From positions 28,805-92,804 of the forward strand of contig NZ_JABVXF010000020.1 in assembly GCF_013349995.1 (NCBI RefSeq): a stretch of DNA of 64,000 bases, written 5' to 3'. The DNA is from Pseudoalteromonas sp. 0303 (lineage in GTDB: Bacteria > Pseudomonadota > Gammaproteobacteria > Enterobacterales > Alteromonadaceae). Made by a program: the position numbers and the translations under genes. The notes under the pieces are model-generated. The model was not told the DNA's origin. It saw nothing but the letters and a program-made list of their open reading frames with translations, and ran no database searches. Below, piece after piece: positions 36,280 through 45,737 of the stretch (the first letter of the stretch is position 1; each line of letters opens with the position of its first letter).

Positions 36280-37742
36280 TAAAATGGACTCTCTATATTG
36301 CTCATACCCACATAAATCGATTTAGTTTGGGTATAGTGATCTAAAGTTTCGATACCGTTTTCACGGCCGATACCTGATTGCTTGTAACCACCTACTGGCA
36401 TTTCTGCAGGTGAATTACCATAGCTGTTTATCCAACAAATACCGGCTTGTAACTGGTGGATCACGCGGTGTGCACGCTGAATATCTTTAGTGAACACGCC
36501 TGCGGCTAAGCCTAGGTGGGTATCGTTTGCACGCTGAATAACGTCATCTTCATCATCAAACACCAACACGCTCATTACCGGGCCAAAGATCTCTTCTTTA
36601 ACTATGGTCATGTCGTCTTTACAGTCGACAAAAACGGTCGGTTCCACAAAGTAGCCGTTTGGCGCAGATGCTGGTGATAGTGCCTTACCGCCGGTTAGTA
36701 AGGTTGCGCCTTCTTGAATACCTTTATCGATATAGCCAAGTACAAGCTCTTGGTGTTTTTTAGAGATAAGCGCCCCTAAATTCACCTCAGGATCCATTGG
36801 GTCGCCAGCAATAATATTTTGCTCAGTGCGTGTTTTCAGCTCATCAATAAACTGCTGATAAACATTTTTATGTACATAAATGCGCGTACAGTTAGTGCAG
36901 ATTTCACCTTGCGTATAAAAATTACCTAACATTGCCGCACTAACAGCTTGTGATACATCGGCATCATCAAATACTAATAACGGTGACTTACCGCCAAGCT
37001 CCATGGTCACATCTTTAAGTGAACCAGCAGCACTTGCCATTACTTTTTTGCCTGTGCCTACTTCACCAGTGAACGACACTTTTTCAATATTTGGGTTTGC
37101 TGTTAACCATTGCCCGACTTCAGCAGCGCCTTGCACAACGTTGAATACGCCAGCAGGTACACCCGCTTCGATGAAAATCTCTGCAAGTTTGATTGCACCA
37201 AGTGGTGTTTCTTCAGAAGGTTTGAAAATAACCGCATTACCCGCAGCCAGTGCTGGGCCTGATTTCCAACAAGCAATTTGTAGTGGGTAGTTCCATGCAC
37301 CAATACCGGCACAGATACCTAAAGGCTCTTTACGTGTGTAGTAAAAGTCATTGCCAACCATTTGTTGCTGACCCACTTGCGCAGGCGCAAGACCAGCAAA
37401 ATATTCGATAACATCGGCGCCAGTTTCAACATCGACACACTCGGCTTCTTGCCATGGCTTACCCGTATCAAGTACTTCTACTTTTGCCAGTTCATCGTTA
37501 CGTTCGCGTAAGATTGCCACGGCTTTTAATAAAATACGGCTACGCTCAATTGGCGTCATTGCAGACCATGCTGCAAACCCTTGTTTTGCGCTTTCAATTG
37601 CCGCGTTTTGAATAAACTCATCAGCGATTTCAACGTGATAAATCACTTCATCCGTTGCAGGGTTCTTAACTGCAAAGGTATCGCCAGTTTGATTCTTTAA
37701 AAAATGGCCATTAATAAAATTTTCGTAAACAGGTGTGGTCAT
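36279..37742 (-). CDS. betB: Betaine aldehyde dehydrogenase
   Basis: NAD(P)-dependent enzyme converting betaine aldehyde to glycine betaine. It has the aldehyde dehydrogenase motifs: [24 protein letters not shown] (cofactor loop), the general base in MELGGKSPL and the nucleophile Cys in [10 protein letters not shown]. Length 487 compares with 490 in E. coli. The ATG at 37742 is chosen: GGAG is six bases upstream and it follows the betI stop by one base. An ATG at 37754 would overlap betI. Second gene of betI-betB-betA. Confidence 0.96.
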   Translation of the reverse strand: MTTPVYENFINGHFLKNQTGDTFAVKNPATDEVIYHVEIADEFIQNAAIESAKQGFAAWSAMTPIERSRILLKAVAILRERNDELAKVEVLDTGKPWQEAECVDVETGADVIEYFAGLAPAQVGQQQMVGNDFYYTRKEPLGICAGIGAWNYPLQIACWKSGPALAAGNAVIFKPSEETPLGAIKLAEIFIEAGVPAGVFNVVQGAAEVGQWLTANPNIEKVSFTGEVGTGKKVMASAAGSLKDVTMELGGKSPLLVFDDADVSQAVSAAMLGNFYTQGEICTNCTRIYVHKNVYQQFIDELKTRTEQNIIAGDPMDPEVNLGALISKKHQELVLGYIDKGIQEGATLLTGGKALSPASAPNGYFVEPTVFVDCKDDMTIVKEEIFGPVMSVLVFDDEDDVIQRANDTHLGLAAGVFTKDIQRAHRVIHQLQAGICWINSYGNSPAEMPVGGYKQSGIGRENGIETLDHYTQTKSIYVGMSNIESPF

Positions 37743-37743
37743 T

Positions 37744-38334
37744 TTAGGCTCCATACTGTTTTATCAGTGAACGAATGTAGTCTTTAGCTAATCGCTCACA
37801 ATTTTCGAATTGATCTTGGTCTGACTTACTTAATACGGCTCTTAGCCATAAACCATCGATCATGGCTGCACTTAGCTCAGCAGCTAAATTGGCATCGCTA
37901 TCGCTCATTAACTGTTTGAATGAGCTTAATAAGTTACTAAATAAACGTTTACTATTTACGTTTTGTAAGCGATGCAACTGGGCGTCGTGCATTGAATGCG
38001 CCCAAAAGCTCAACCAAGTTTTGGTGTTGTTGCTTTGCTGCTGAATACGCGAAAAGTTTGCTTCAACGATAAACATTAATCGTTGCTCTGGACTAGTCTG
38101 TGGCGTTACTTGATTCAAAAGTGCTTGCTTTAAGCTGGTCAATAAATAACGCACAGTGGCTTCAATTAAGCCCTGCTTACCACCAAAATAATGACTGATA
38201 ATGCCAGACGATAAGCCTGCCTTTTTACTAATGCTATTTATGGTGGTGCCTTGCAAACCAAGCTCTGCAACCGACTCTATTGTGGCGTCAATTAACTGCT
38301 GACGACGAACAGGTTCCATTCCAACTTTCGGCAT
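37744..38334 (-). CDS. betI: TetR-family choline-responsive repressor BetI
   Basis: Repressor of the bet genes, released by choline in E. coli. The 196-residue protein begins with the BetI-like [20 protein letters not shown] and has a helix-turn-helix ([27 protein letters not shown], about 30-56). Length (195 in E. coli) and operon position match. A 14-bp perfect palindrome lies 13 bases before its start and is the probable operator. Confidence 0.95.
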   Translation of the reverse strand: MPKVGMEPVRRQQLIDATIESVAELGLQGTTINSISKKAGLSSGIISHYFGGKQGLIEATVRYLLTSLKQALLNQVTPQTSPEQRLMFIVEANFSRIQQQSNNTKTWLSFWAHSMHDAQLHRLQNVNSKRLFSNLLSSFKQLMSDSDANLAAELSAAMIDGLWLRAVLSKSDQDQFENCERLAKDYIRSLIKQYGA

Positions 38335-38343
38335 AATTTTTTA

Positions 38344-38363
38344 TTGATTGAACGTTCAATTAA
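38344..38363. promoter_or_regulatory. BetI operator palindrome
   Basis: ATTGAACGTTCAAT at 38347-38360 is a perfect palindrome, with further partial symmetry to 38344 and 38363. It has the TTGAACGTTCAA core I associate with BetI sites in Proteobacteria. It lies in the leader/promoter of betI, so the whole bet-transporter-porin run should be repressed without choline. Confidence 0.85.
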
Positions 38364-38572
38364 AATAAAGGTTAAGGTAATGAGCATGGCAATTCAAGGT
38401 TGACAAATTGTAAACAACCGCAAAGCTACACACGTAAGTTAAGCTAACCCACTGTTCTTACGTTTATTATCAGAAATATAAAAAAGTTTTAAATTTATTC
38501 AAAATAAAGCCTAAAAAGTATGAATTTAAGCTGAAATGCGGAAAAAAGAGAAAATTTATTGCAGGCGTATTA

Positions 38573-38600
38573 TTAATAAAAAAGCGCTTATAAAAGCGCT
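38573..38600 (-). terminator. Terminator after SnoaL-like gene
   Basis: On the minus strand AGCGCTT/AAGCGCT (arms 38600-38594 and 38589-38583, loop of four) is followed by six T. It ends the SnoaL-like gene transcript before betI. The rest of the 293-base gap to betI holds only the BetI operator and AT-rich promoter sequence. Confidence 0.85.
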
Positions 38601-38627
38601 CATGTTAGGCTAAAAGTTAAGCTAAGC

Positions 38628-39095
38628 TCATTCGTGGTATTTACGAATAACCGCTATCTTGCCATCTTCTATTTCGAGCACATCCATAATGGTTTGCGTG
38701 TATTCAATTTCTTGCTGGTTTTGTGGGTGTATACCTTTAGCGTGATGGGTATAACGCAAGGCAATGGCTGAATCATTAAAAATAAAGGTATCGAGTAAGT
38801 TTGCTTGGTATTCGGTGTGCGCACCAAGGTAAAAAGTCATACCTTTACGCATCATTGCTTTGCCATCTGGCTCTCTTGCATCATCTGTTTGATAAGGCAA
38901 GTGTTGGTTTGCTACATCGTCAGTTAATAAAGCTAAAAAGGCTTCTAGCTCTTTGTTGGTGGCATTGGGTGCTTGTGTTGCAACCATGGTATTAAAGTAC
39001 TGCTGTGCTAATGCTGTGAGCTCTGGGTTAACTTGCTTTGCTTGGCTGCTAAATGTGATTAACAGGCAAATAGCTAGAAAATAAAGGTGCTTCAT
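38628..39095 (-). CDS. Exported SnoaL/NTF2-like protein
   Basis: A 155-residue protein with a signal peptide (residues 1-20, ending SSQAK). The mature part has the NTF2/SnoaL-like cone fold pattern: helix VNPELTALAQQYFNTMV, then KELEAFLALLTDDVA, a long strand region (SAIALRYTHHAKGI) and a last strand VLEIEDGKIAVIRKYHE, typical of the family end. Such proteins act as isomerases, hydrolases or binding proteins; none can be chosen here. It has its own terminator and no clear partner. Confidence 0.75.
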   Translation of the reverse strand: MKHLYFLAICLLITFSSQAKQVNPELTALAQQYFNTMVATQAPNATNKELEAFLALLTDDVANQHLPYQTDDAREPDGKAMMRKGMTFYLGAHTEYQANLLDTFIFNDSAIALRYTHHAKGIHPQNQQEIEYTQTIMDVLEIEDGKIAVIRKYHE

Positions 39096-39183
39096 CGTTA
39101 TTCCTTGTGGTTTTAGTTATTGACTAATAATCAAACTACGAACCTAAAATAACGACAAAGCCCCGAACTATCAATATTTTAGT

Positions 39184-40365
39184 TTAAGCTGTTTGTGGCT
39201 TTGGGATCTCGCGTTTATCTAAATAACCGCTGTATCGTGTTGCAATTAACGCAGCTAAACTGATGATAGCGCCAATCCAAGCAGTGTCTTGCAATGAGTA
39301 GTTTTCAACGACAACACCACCTAACACTGAACCTAGCGCAATCCCGATATTAAACGCTGCAATGTTTAACCCTGATGCCACATCGACGGCATTGGGGGTG
39401 AACTTTTCGGCAAGTTTAACCACATAGACTTGCAGCCCAGGCACATTACCAAACGCAAATGTCCCCCATACAAGTATGGTCAGTACCGCAGCGACTTTAG
39501 ATTGCATGGTAAAGGTCAGCAACAAGAGCACAATACTTAAAGCACTAAAGATAATAGTCAGCGCACTAATGGGGCCTTTTTTATCGGCTAACTTACCGCC
39601 ATAAATATTACCAACAGCAACCGATACCCCATATACCAGCATGATTAAGCTAATAGTGGCTGATGCAAAACCAGTTTGCTGCTCTAAAATAGGCGCTAAA
39701 TAGGTAAAGGCAGTAAATGTGCCGCCATAACCAAGTATGGTCATCAAGTACACGAGTAAAAGCCTAGGCTGCACCATTACTTTTAGCTGCTCACTCAAAG
39801 TCGCCGGTTTACTTTGCTTTAAGTTGCTCGGAATTAAAAACGCGCTACCAACAAGTGCAATTAAGCCCAGTAAAGACACTACTAAAAAGGTCGCTCGCCA
39901 ACCAAAGTGCTGACCAATCCAAGTCCCTAATGGCACACCGGTTACTAATGCAACCGTTAAACCGGTAAACATAATCGCAATGGCACTAGCTTCTTTATCT
40001 TTACTGACAAGCCCAGTAGCGATCGTTGAACCAATTGAGAAAAACACCCCATGGGCAAGGCCTGTTAGAATCCTTGCGGTGATCAAGCTACCATAACTAG
40101 GTGCTTGCCAAGCCAGTAAATTACCAATTACAAATAGGCTCATTAAGCTAAGTAATACATGTTTTCGCTTCCAGCGTCCGGTAAGCGCGGTTAATACTGG
40201 CGCCCCCACCGCAACCCCTAATGCGTACAAACTAACAAGTAGCCCGGCACTCGGTAACGAAACCGCTAAATCATCAGCGATGGTTGGCACTAAGCCGACA
40301 ATCACAAACTCAGTGGTGCCTATGGCAAACGCACTGAGAGTTAACGCAAGTAATGCTATTGGCAT
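39184..40365 (-). CDS. MFS exporter, DHA1 family (AraJ/YdhP-like)
   Basis: A 393-residue, twelve-helix major facilitator. The N-terminus SAFAIGTTEFVIVGLVPTIA is the hallmark of the AraJ/YdhP/SotB group of sugar, purine or drug exporters, and the loop after helix 2 has TGRWKRKHVLL (motif A). The ATG at 40365 is chosen because AGAGGA lies six bases upstream and it begins at the family N-terminus; a frame extension to 40512 would run into the divergent LysR gene. Control by that LysR regulator is likely from the arrangement. Confidence 0.92.
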   Translation of the reverse strand: MPIALLALTLSAFAIGTTEFVIVGLVPTIADDLAVSLPSAGLLVSLYALGVAVGAPVLTALTGRWKRKHVLLSLMSLFVIGNLLAWQAPSYGSLITARILTGLAHGVFFSIGSTIATGLVSKDKEASAIAIMFTGLTVALVTGVPLGTWIGQHFGWRATFLVVSLLGLIALVGSAFLIPSNLKQSKPATLSEQLKVMVQPRLLLVYLMTILGYGGTFTAFTYLAPILEQQTGFASATISLIMLVYGVSVAVGNIYGGKLADKKGPISALTIIFSALSIVLLLLTFTMQSKVAAVLTILVWGTFAFGNVPGLQVYVVKLAEKFTPNAVDVASGLNIAAFNIGIALGSVLGGVVVENYSLQDTAWIGAIISLAALIATRYSGYLDKREIPKPQTA

Positions 40366-40475
40366 CACATATCCTCTGTTTAATTTTGAAAGTGCGGCTA
40401 TTGTGGCTAAAATTAAATTTGCAAAAAATAGCAGTAGTGACAAAATACTTTTGTCAAAAATGAAAAGGTAAAACC

Positions 40476-41363
40476 ATGAGCGTGATCTCCAACACCCAAG
40501 ATTTAGAAGCATTTATTAGCGTGGTTGATACCGGCGGGTTCTCAAGTGCAGCCAATGCATTAGATGAGCAAGTAGCAAAAATATCACGGGCGGTAACTCG
40601 GCTCGAAAAATCCTTAAACGTTACCTTATTCAACCGCACTACAAGACGCATTGAGCTGACCGAAGAAGGTCAGTTATTTTTAGGCTATGCTAGAGAAGCA
40701 CTCAGTCAGCTTGCACAAGGCGAAGAAGCCTTAAAGCTTCTGCATTGTGCGCCATCAGGAAAATTAAGAGTCGATGCCGCAAGTCCTTTTGTGTTTCACC
40801 AATTAGCACCACATTTAAAAGCCTTTAACCAAGCTTATCCTGACATAAAACTTGAGATCACCAGCCACGACAACATTATCGATTTACTTGAGCATAAAAC
40901 CGATATTGCTATTCGTATTGGCGAACTTGCTGACTCAAACTTGCATGCGCGCACTTTGGGAGTTAGCAAACTACAGCTCGTTGCCAGCCCTGATTATTTA
41001 AAAGCGGCACCGCCATTAAACGAGCTAACCGATTTAGTCTCGCAACAACTTATTGGTTTTACCGATGCGCCGCATTTAAATCACTGGCCGCTAACCACGC
41101 CTTTAGACCTTAAATTTTCAATCAGTGCATCAAGTGGTGAAACTGTACGCCAGCTTTGTATTCAAGGTCATGGCATTACCTTGTTGTCGGAATTTATGAT
41201 CAACGAAGATTTAAAAGCAGGCCGTTTAGTAAAAGTGCTTGAAGGCGAGGTACTGAGCCCTAATCGCCGCGAAAAAGTGCATGCGGTGTATTACCAAAAC
41301 AGCGGTGTGTCATCACGAGTATTAGCGTTTTTAGACTTTATAGCACCAAGGTTAACGCTTTAG
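40476..41363 (+). CDS. LysR-family transcriptional regulator
   Basis: A 295-residue LysR protein with an N-terminal winged helix-turn-helix (SVVDTGGFSSAANALDEQV and RAVTRLEKSLNVTLFNRTTR) and a periplasmic-binding-like effector domain with the typical LDFIAPRLTL end. It is of the CrgA/AaeR-like subgroup that often controls divergent exporters or reductases. Divergent from the MFS gene with 110 bases between, and upstream of an Old Yellow Enzyme gene on the same strand (99-base gap). Both are plausible targets. Confidence 0.92.
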   Translation: MSVISNTQDLEAFISVVDTGGFSSAANALDEQVAKISRAVTRLEKSLNVTLFNRTTRRIELTEEGQLFLGYAREALSQLAQGEEALKLLHCAPSGKLRVDAASPFVFHQLAPHLKAFNQAYPDIKLEITSHDNIIDLLEHKTDIAIRIGELADSNLHARTLGVSKLQLVASPDYLKAAPPLNELTDLVSQQLIGFTDAPHLNHWPLTTPLDLKFSISASSGETVRQLCIQGHGITLLSEFMINEDLKAGRLVKVLEGEVLSPNRREKVHAVYYQNSGVSSRVLAFLDFIAPRLTL

Positions 41364-41462
41364 TTTTTTGCACTTTTAACAAAAGTGTTTTGTGATTAGT
41401 GGCATTAATTTCATAAATGATTTTCGTTATGCTGAAAGCATATTCGCTTTCAAGGAGCCGTA

Positions 41463-42554
41463 ATGAACAAATTATTCGATACCGTACAACTTGCCGGTCA
41501 TACATTAAAAAACCGCATTGTTATGCCACCGATGACACGCTCTCGCTCATCACAACCGGGTGATATCGCCAATGAGTTAATGTCCGACTACTATGCCCAG
41601 CGTGCGAGCGCTGGCTTAATTATCAGCGAAGGCACACAAATATCAGCCCTAGGTAAGGGTTATGCTTGGACACCGGGTATTTACACTGCCGAGCAAATTG
41701 CCGGTTGGAAGAAAGTAACCGACAAAGTTCATCAAGCTGGTGGCGTTATGTTCGCTCAGCTTTGGCATGTTGGCCGAGTATCTCACCCAAGTAACACAGG
41801 TGGCGAGCAACCAATCGCGCCATCAGCGATTGCAGCTAAAGACGTAAAAGTTTTTATTGATGAAGATGACAAACCTGACTTTGTTGCCACAGCTCAGCCA
41901 CGCGCAATGAGCCATGACGACATCAAACAGGTTATAAACGAATACCGTCAAGCTGCCCGTAATGCTGCAGATGCAGGGTTTGATGGTATTGAACTTCACG
42001 CTGCCAATGGTTATTTAATTAATCAATTTATTGATTCAGAGTCGAACCAACGCACTGATGAATACGGCGGCAGTTTAGAAAACCGCTTACGCTTTTTACA
42101 ACAAGTGGCACAAGCGGTATGTGATGAAATTGGCGCTGAGCGTGTTGGCGTACGCCTTGCTCCACTCACAACACTCAATGGGACGGTCGATGATAACCCG
42201 TTCGAAACCTATATTGGCGCAGCAAAAGTACTCAATGACCTTAACGTTGCTTATCTACACATTGCAGAAGCTGATTGGGATGATGCGCCTTTAATGGAGC
42301 AAAGTTTTAAGCAAGCTCTGCGTGAAAACTATGCCGGATTAATGATTTATGCAGGCAAATACACTGGCGAGAAAGCAGAGCAAGCATTAGCCGCAGGCTG
42401 GGCTGATTTAATTGGTTTTGGTCGCCCGTTTGTTGCCAACCCAGATCTGCCAGCGCGCATTGAACAAGGCATTGAACTGGCTCAGCACGATCCTGATACC
42501 TTATTTGGAGGCGGTGCTAAAGGCTACACAGACTACCCTTTAGCAACGCAGTAA
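41463..42554 (+). CDS. nemA: Old Yellow Enzyme family alkene reductase (NemA-like)
   Basis: FMN-dependent NAD(P)H ene-reductase acting on electrophilic alkenes, N-ethylmaleimide or nitro compounds. The 363-residue TIM barrel has NRIVMPPMTRSRS at the FMN site, FAQLWHVGRVSHP, the substrate-binding His/Asn pair in ELHAANGYLINQF and phosphate-binding GFGRPFVANPDLP. AAGGAG precedes the ATG. It is close to E. coli NemA in length (365). No NemR-type TetR regulator is adjacent; the upstream LysR gene may control it. Confidence 0.92.
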   Translation: MNKLFDTVQLAGHTLKNRIVMPPMTRSRSSQPGDIANELMSDYYAQRASAGLIISEGTQISALGKGYAWTPGIYTAEQIAGWKKVTDKVHQAGGVMFAQLWHVGRVSHPSNTGGEQPIAPSAIAAKDVKVFIDEDDKPDFVATAQPRAMSHDDIKQVINEYRQAARNAADAGFDGIELHAANGYLINQFIDSESNQRTDEYGGSLENRLRFLQQVAQAVCDEIGAERVGVRLAPLTTLNGTVDDNPFETYIGAAKVLNDLNVAYLHIAEADWDDAPLMEQSFKQALRENYAGLMIYAGKYTGEKAEQALAAGWADLIGFGRPFVANPDLPARIEQGIELAQHDPDTLFGGGAKGYTDYPLATQ

Positions 42555-42558
42555 CGCG

Positions 42559-42996
42559 CTAAAAAAGGTGGCTCGTCAACCAATAGCTCAGTACAATAAA
42601 GCTGATGTTGGCGAGCGCTCTTAACCACCATGGAGCAGAGCTAAACTGGAGTTGGCTGTACTTGCTTACTAATACCAAAGCGCCCATCACAGTAAACCAA
42701 GGAGTAAAAAAGAATAGTGGTTTTAACTTCACTAAACTCACTGCTAAATCGTGCAGCGCACCACTGACAGCAAAAGTAACAACAACCGCACACCAAACCG
42801 GCATAATGTCATTGCAAGGCTTCATCACATACCGAGATAAGTAATAGCTCCAGACCGGATTCCAATATCGCCAAAATAAATAAAACGAGCTAGCACCTAG
42901 AGAACGTGTCAGCATATTGCGCAAAGAATCTTTATGGCCAAGAGGCACACCTGTGCGTTTTTTAACGTATTGAGCAAGGGTAATAGCTGCAGACAC
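42559..42996 (-). CDS. Short MBOAT-like membrane protein
   Basis: A 145-residue protein with three to four membrane helices. YLFWRYWNPVWSYYL followed by VTFAVSGALHDLA resembles the core of MBOAT and wax-synthase-type acyltransferases, where a membrane-buried His in S-G/A-x-x-H is the catalytic residue. Full MBOAT enzymes have 350 or more residues, so this is either a reduced stand-alone form or the remains of one. It is convergent with nemA (four-base gap). Substrate unknown; moderate doubt about the family. Confidence 0.55.
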   Translation of the reverse strand: MSAAITLAQYVKKRTGVPLGHKDSLRNMLTRSLGASSFYLFWRYWNPVWSYYLSRYVMKPCNDIMPVWCAVVVTFAVSGALHDLAVSLVKLKPLFFFTPWFTVMGALVLVSKYSQLQFSSAPWWLRALANISFIVLSYWLTSHLF

Positions 42997-43114
42997 CGAC
43001 TTTCTCTTTTTTACTAATGACTAATTCAGACTACTAAACAACCAACAAAAGAGAAACCCAAACAAGGCTTGAAATTGTAACGGTTTATGAAGCGTGCAGA
43101 TCTAAGGCAAGTGA

Positions 43115-43141
43115 TGAAGCTGAGCTAAGCACTCAGCTTCA
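43115..43141. terminator. Hairpin downstream of hrpB
   Basis: TGAAGCTGAG (43115-43124) pairs perfectly with CTCAGCTTCA (43132-43141), just after the hrpB stop codon on the minus strand. There is no T run on that strand, so it may stabilise the mRNA end instead of terminating alone. Confidence 0.5.
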
Positions 43142-43147
43142 TTAAAA

Positions 43148-45568
43148 TCACATCTTACTTTTTACTTTATTAGTCGCTTGACTAGTTGCGGGGTCGTCTG
43201 GCCAAAAATGTTTTGGATAACGCCCTTTCATTTCTTTTTGCACATCGCGGTAACTTGTTTGCCAAAAATTAGCTAAATCTTGAGTTAGCTGTAGTGGCCG
43301 CCTCGCTGGTGATAATAGCTCCATTAATAATGGCAGTTTACCTTGGGCCAGCAAAGGCGTGCTGGTCATGCCATACACTTCTTGCATGCGCACACTTAGC
43401 TTCGCAGGACCATCTAGCTGATAGGTCACTTTTACATTTGAACCACTTGGCACCGTTAATCGCAAGGGGAGCAATTCATTCAATAAGCTTTGCTGCTGCC
43501 AATCAAAACAGCTTTTAATTGCTTCGCTGTAATTGAACTTTTTTAATTGCTCAAGGTTTTTAATATCATCAAGATAAGGTGCAAGCCACTGGTTATCGGC
43601 AATTAATTCATCATGATTTAAAAGCGGGAATGACTCTGGTAACAGCTTACTTGCCAAACTCATTCGAATAAGTAACTGCTCACTGTCGGGCTGTTCATTA
43701 AATAACGAAAAGCCCTGCTTACTAAATAAGTTTAACCACGCTTTAGTACGCTCGCTCTTATCTAGGGGCTGCTTACTTGGCTGACTCGCTATGGTGATGG
43801 CACCCAGCTTTAGCTCATCTTGATGAATAAAACGCCCTGCTTTTTCATCGTATTCGCAGCGAGTTTGCTCAGTAAATAAATGCGAAAGCTCATCTTCAAG
43901 CTCACTTGGCATAAAGGCAACAGCAGCAAAAACACGGTTTCCCTTATGGCCGCCCATATGCGCAATGGCAATATAGTCATCGTTATGCCAAAACTCCTCA
44001 CTTAAATCGGCGCCTGCACCATTGGCAAGTAAATAACCATTACCGCGCTTTTTGGCTAAACGGTCAGGAAAGGCAAGTGCCACCAGCAGCGACAAGTACT
44101 CTGTTTTAAGCTCATTAACCGGCTTGAGTTGCAAGCGCGATAGCCAATAATTTAATTGCTGCTTAAATACTGGGTGCGGTTTGCTGTGCTGACTATGCAA
44201 TGCCAAATTAAGATCCGCTGGCATACTAATGCGGCTTTCAAGCAGTGCAGTTAAATACCCCGCTAATACATAAATACCAGACATGTGCTGCTCTAGTTGC
44301 TTTGCCTTAATGAGCATATGCGAGAGGCGAAGATCGGCTCCATAGCTCAGCATTTGGCTACCGAGGGCTGTTAGCTTTTCATTTTCATCAATGGCTTCGA
44401 GCATTTTCAAAAGTGCCGTTGCTTGTTTAATCTGCTGGCTACTAGGTGGGTCGAGTAAGCTAAGCTCAGCAAGTGATGCCCCCCACTGCTTTGCCTCTAA
44501 TAACAACTGACTAATATCACTGGTCAAAATTTCTGGCGCATCATGGCTGTTACGGCGCTCAAAAGTTTGTTTAGAACCTAATCGATACACAACCCCCGGC
44601 TCAATTCGCCCAGCACGACCAGCGCGCTGTATGGCTGAAGAACGAGAGATGCTTTGCGTAACAAGCTCTGTAACACCGGTTTTTAAATTGAAATTGGCAG
44701 CACGGCGTTTGCCGCTATCTACCACAATGCGTATTCCTTCAATGGTCAAACTGGTTTCAGCTACATTGGTAGTTAATACCACTTTGCGTTTACCATTCTT
44801 AGTAGGCGCGATAGCAGCTTGTTGCTCGTTTTTATTTTGCTCACCATACAAGCTAAATACTTCGACGCTATCACCTAAATCATTTAAAGACTGCTGAACG
44901 CGCATGATTTCACGCTGCCCTGGCAAAAATACTAAAGCACTGCCCGTTTGCTCACTAAGCGCCTGTTTTATTACTGCAGGTATGTCATCAAGCCAGCGGC
45001 TTTCGTCTTTAAGTGGAATATACACTTCATCAATGGGGTAGCTTCGTCCTTGTGATGAAATAATCGGACAGCTGAAAAACTCACTGTAACGTTCGCCATC
45101 TAAGGTTGCCGACATCAGTAAGATTTTTAAATCATCGCGAAGTGCAGCCTGTGTTTCGAGGGCAAATGCCAAAGCCGTATCTGCGGCAATTGAGCGCTCG
45201 TGAAACTCATCAAAAATAAGTAAGTCTACATCACTAAGCTCTGGGTCATTTTGCAACATACGCGTCAGCATGCCTTCAGTGACAATTTCGAGTTTAGTTG
45301 TAGAACTTACTTTTGATTCACCACGAATGCGTAAGCCGACACTGTCACCGACTTTTTCATTTTGCTGGCTTGCCAAATACTGGGCAATATTGCGTGCGGC
45401 CAGTCGTCTTGGCTCTAACATAACAATGCGTTTAAAGTGCCCTTCGCGCATTAGGGTAAGAGGCAGCCATGTCGATTTACCCGCTCCCGGTGGCGCTTGC
45501 AATAAGGCCATTGGGTTACTCTGTAATGTGGTTAACAGGGATTGATAAATATCTTGAACTGGCAGCAC
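43148..45568 (-). CDS. hrpB: ATP-dependent RNA helicase HrpB
   Basis: DExH-box helicase of the HrpB group, function poorly known in Gammaproteobacteria. The 806-residue length is typical. Motif I is APPGAGKST (about 26-34), motif II is DEFH in LLIFDEFHERS, motif III is SAT in LLMSATLDG, motif VI is SAIQRAGRAGR. The C-terminal HrpB-specific region ends MKGRYPKHFWPDDP. It is a single-gene unit divergent from the solute-binding-protein gene. Confidence 0.96.
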   Translation of the reverse strand: MLPVQDIYQSLLTTLQSNPMALLQAPPGAGKSTWLPLTLMREGHFKRIVMLEPRRLAARNIAQYLASQQNEKVGDSVGLRIRGESKVSSTTKLEIVTEGMLTRMLQNDPELSDVDLLIFDEFHERSIAADTALAFALETQAALRDDLKILLMSATLDGERYSEFFSCPIISSQGRSYPIDEVYIPLKDESRWLDDIPAVIKQALSEQTGSALVFLPGQREIMRVQQSLNDLGDSVEVFSLYGEQNKNEQQAAIAPTKNGKRKVVLTTNVAETSLTIEGIRIVVDSGKRRAANFNLKTGVTELVTQSISRSSAIQRAGRAGRIEPGVVYRLGSKQTFERRNSHDAPEILTSDISQLLLEAKQWGASLAELSLLDPPSSQQIKQATALLKMLEAIDENEKLTALGSQMLSYGADLRLSHMLIKAKQLEQHMSGIYVLAGYLTALLESRISMPADLNLALHSQHSKPHPVFKQQLNYWLSRLQLKPVNELKTEYLSLLVALAFPDRLAKKRGNGYLLANGAGADLSEEFWHNDDYIAIAHMGGHKGNRVFAAVAFMPSELEDELSHLFTEQTRCEYDEKAGRFIHQDELKLGAITIASQPSKQPLDKSERTKAWLNLFSKQGFSLFNEQPDSEQLLIRMSLASKLLPESFPLLNHDELIADNQWLAPYLDDIKNLEQLKKFNYSEAIKSCFDWQQQSLLNELLPLRLTVPSGSNVKVTYQLDGPAKLSVRMQEVYGMTSTPLLAQGKLPLLMELLSPARRPLQLTQDLANFWQTSYRDVQKEMKGRYPKHFWPDDPATSQATNKVKSKM

Positions 45569-45737
45569 GTTAGGTATCTCTTACTTTCTTTTCGCGCATT
45601 GTATCAAAAAACTAAAAATTGCGATGGCTATAGGCTTATTTTCTATCTCGGGCTTTAGAAGTGAAAACATTGCATTCTGCCAGTTTAGACTTATTCTTGA
45701 TTAAACGACCAAACAAAAATCAGAATAAGGAATTAAC

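Noticed and set aside
40366..40512. 49-residue N-terminal extension of the MFS exporter
   Set aside because: It overlaps the divergent LysR start, and AGAGGA marks the ATG at 40365 where the family N-terminus begins.
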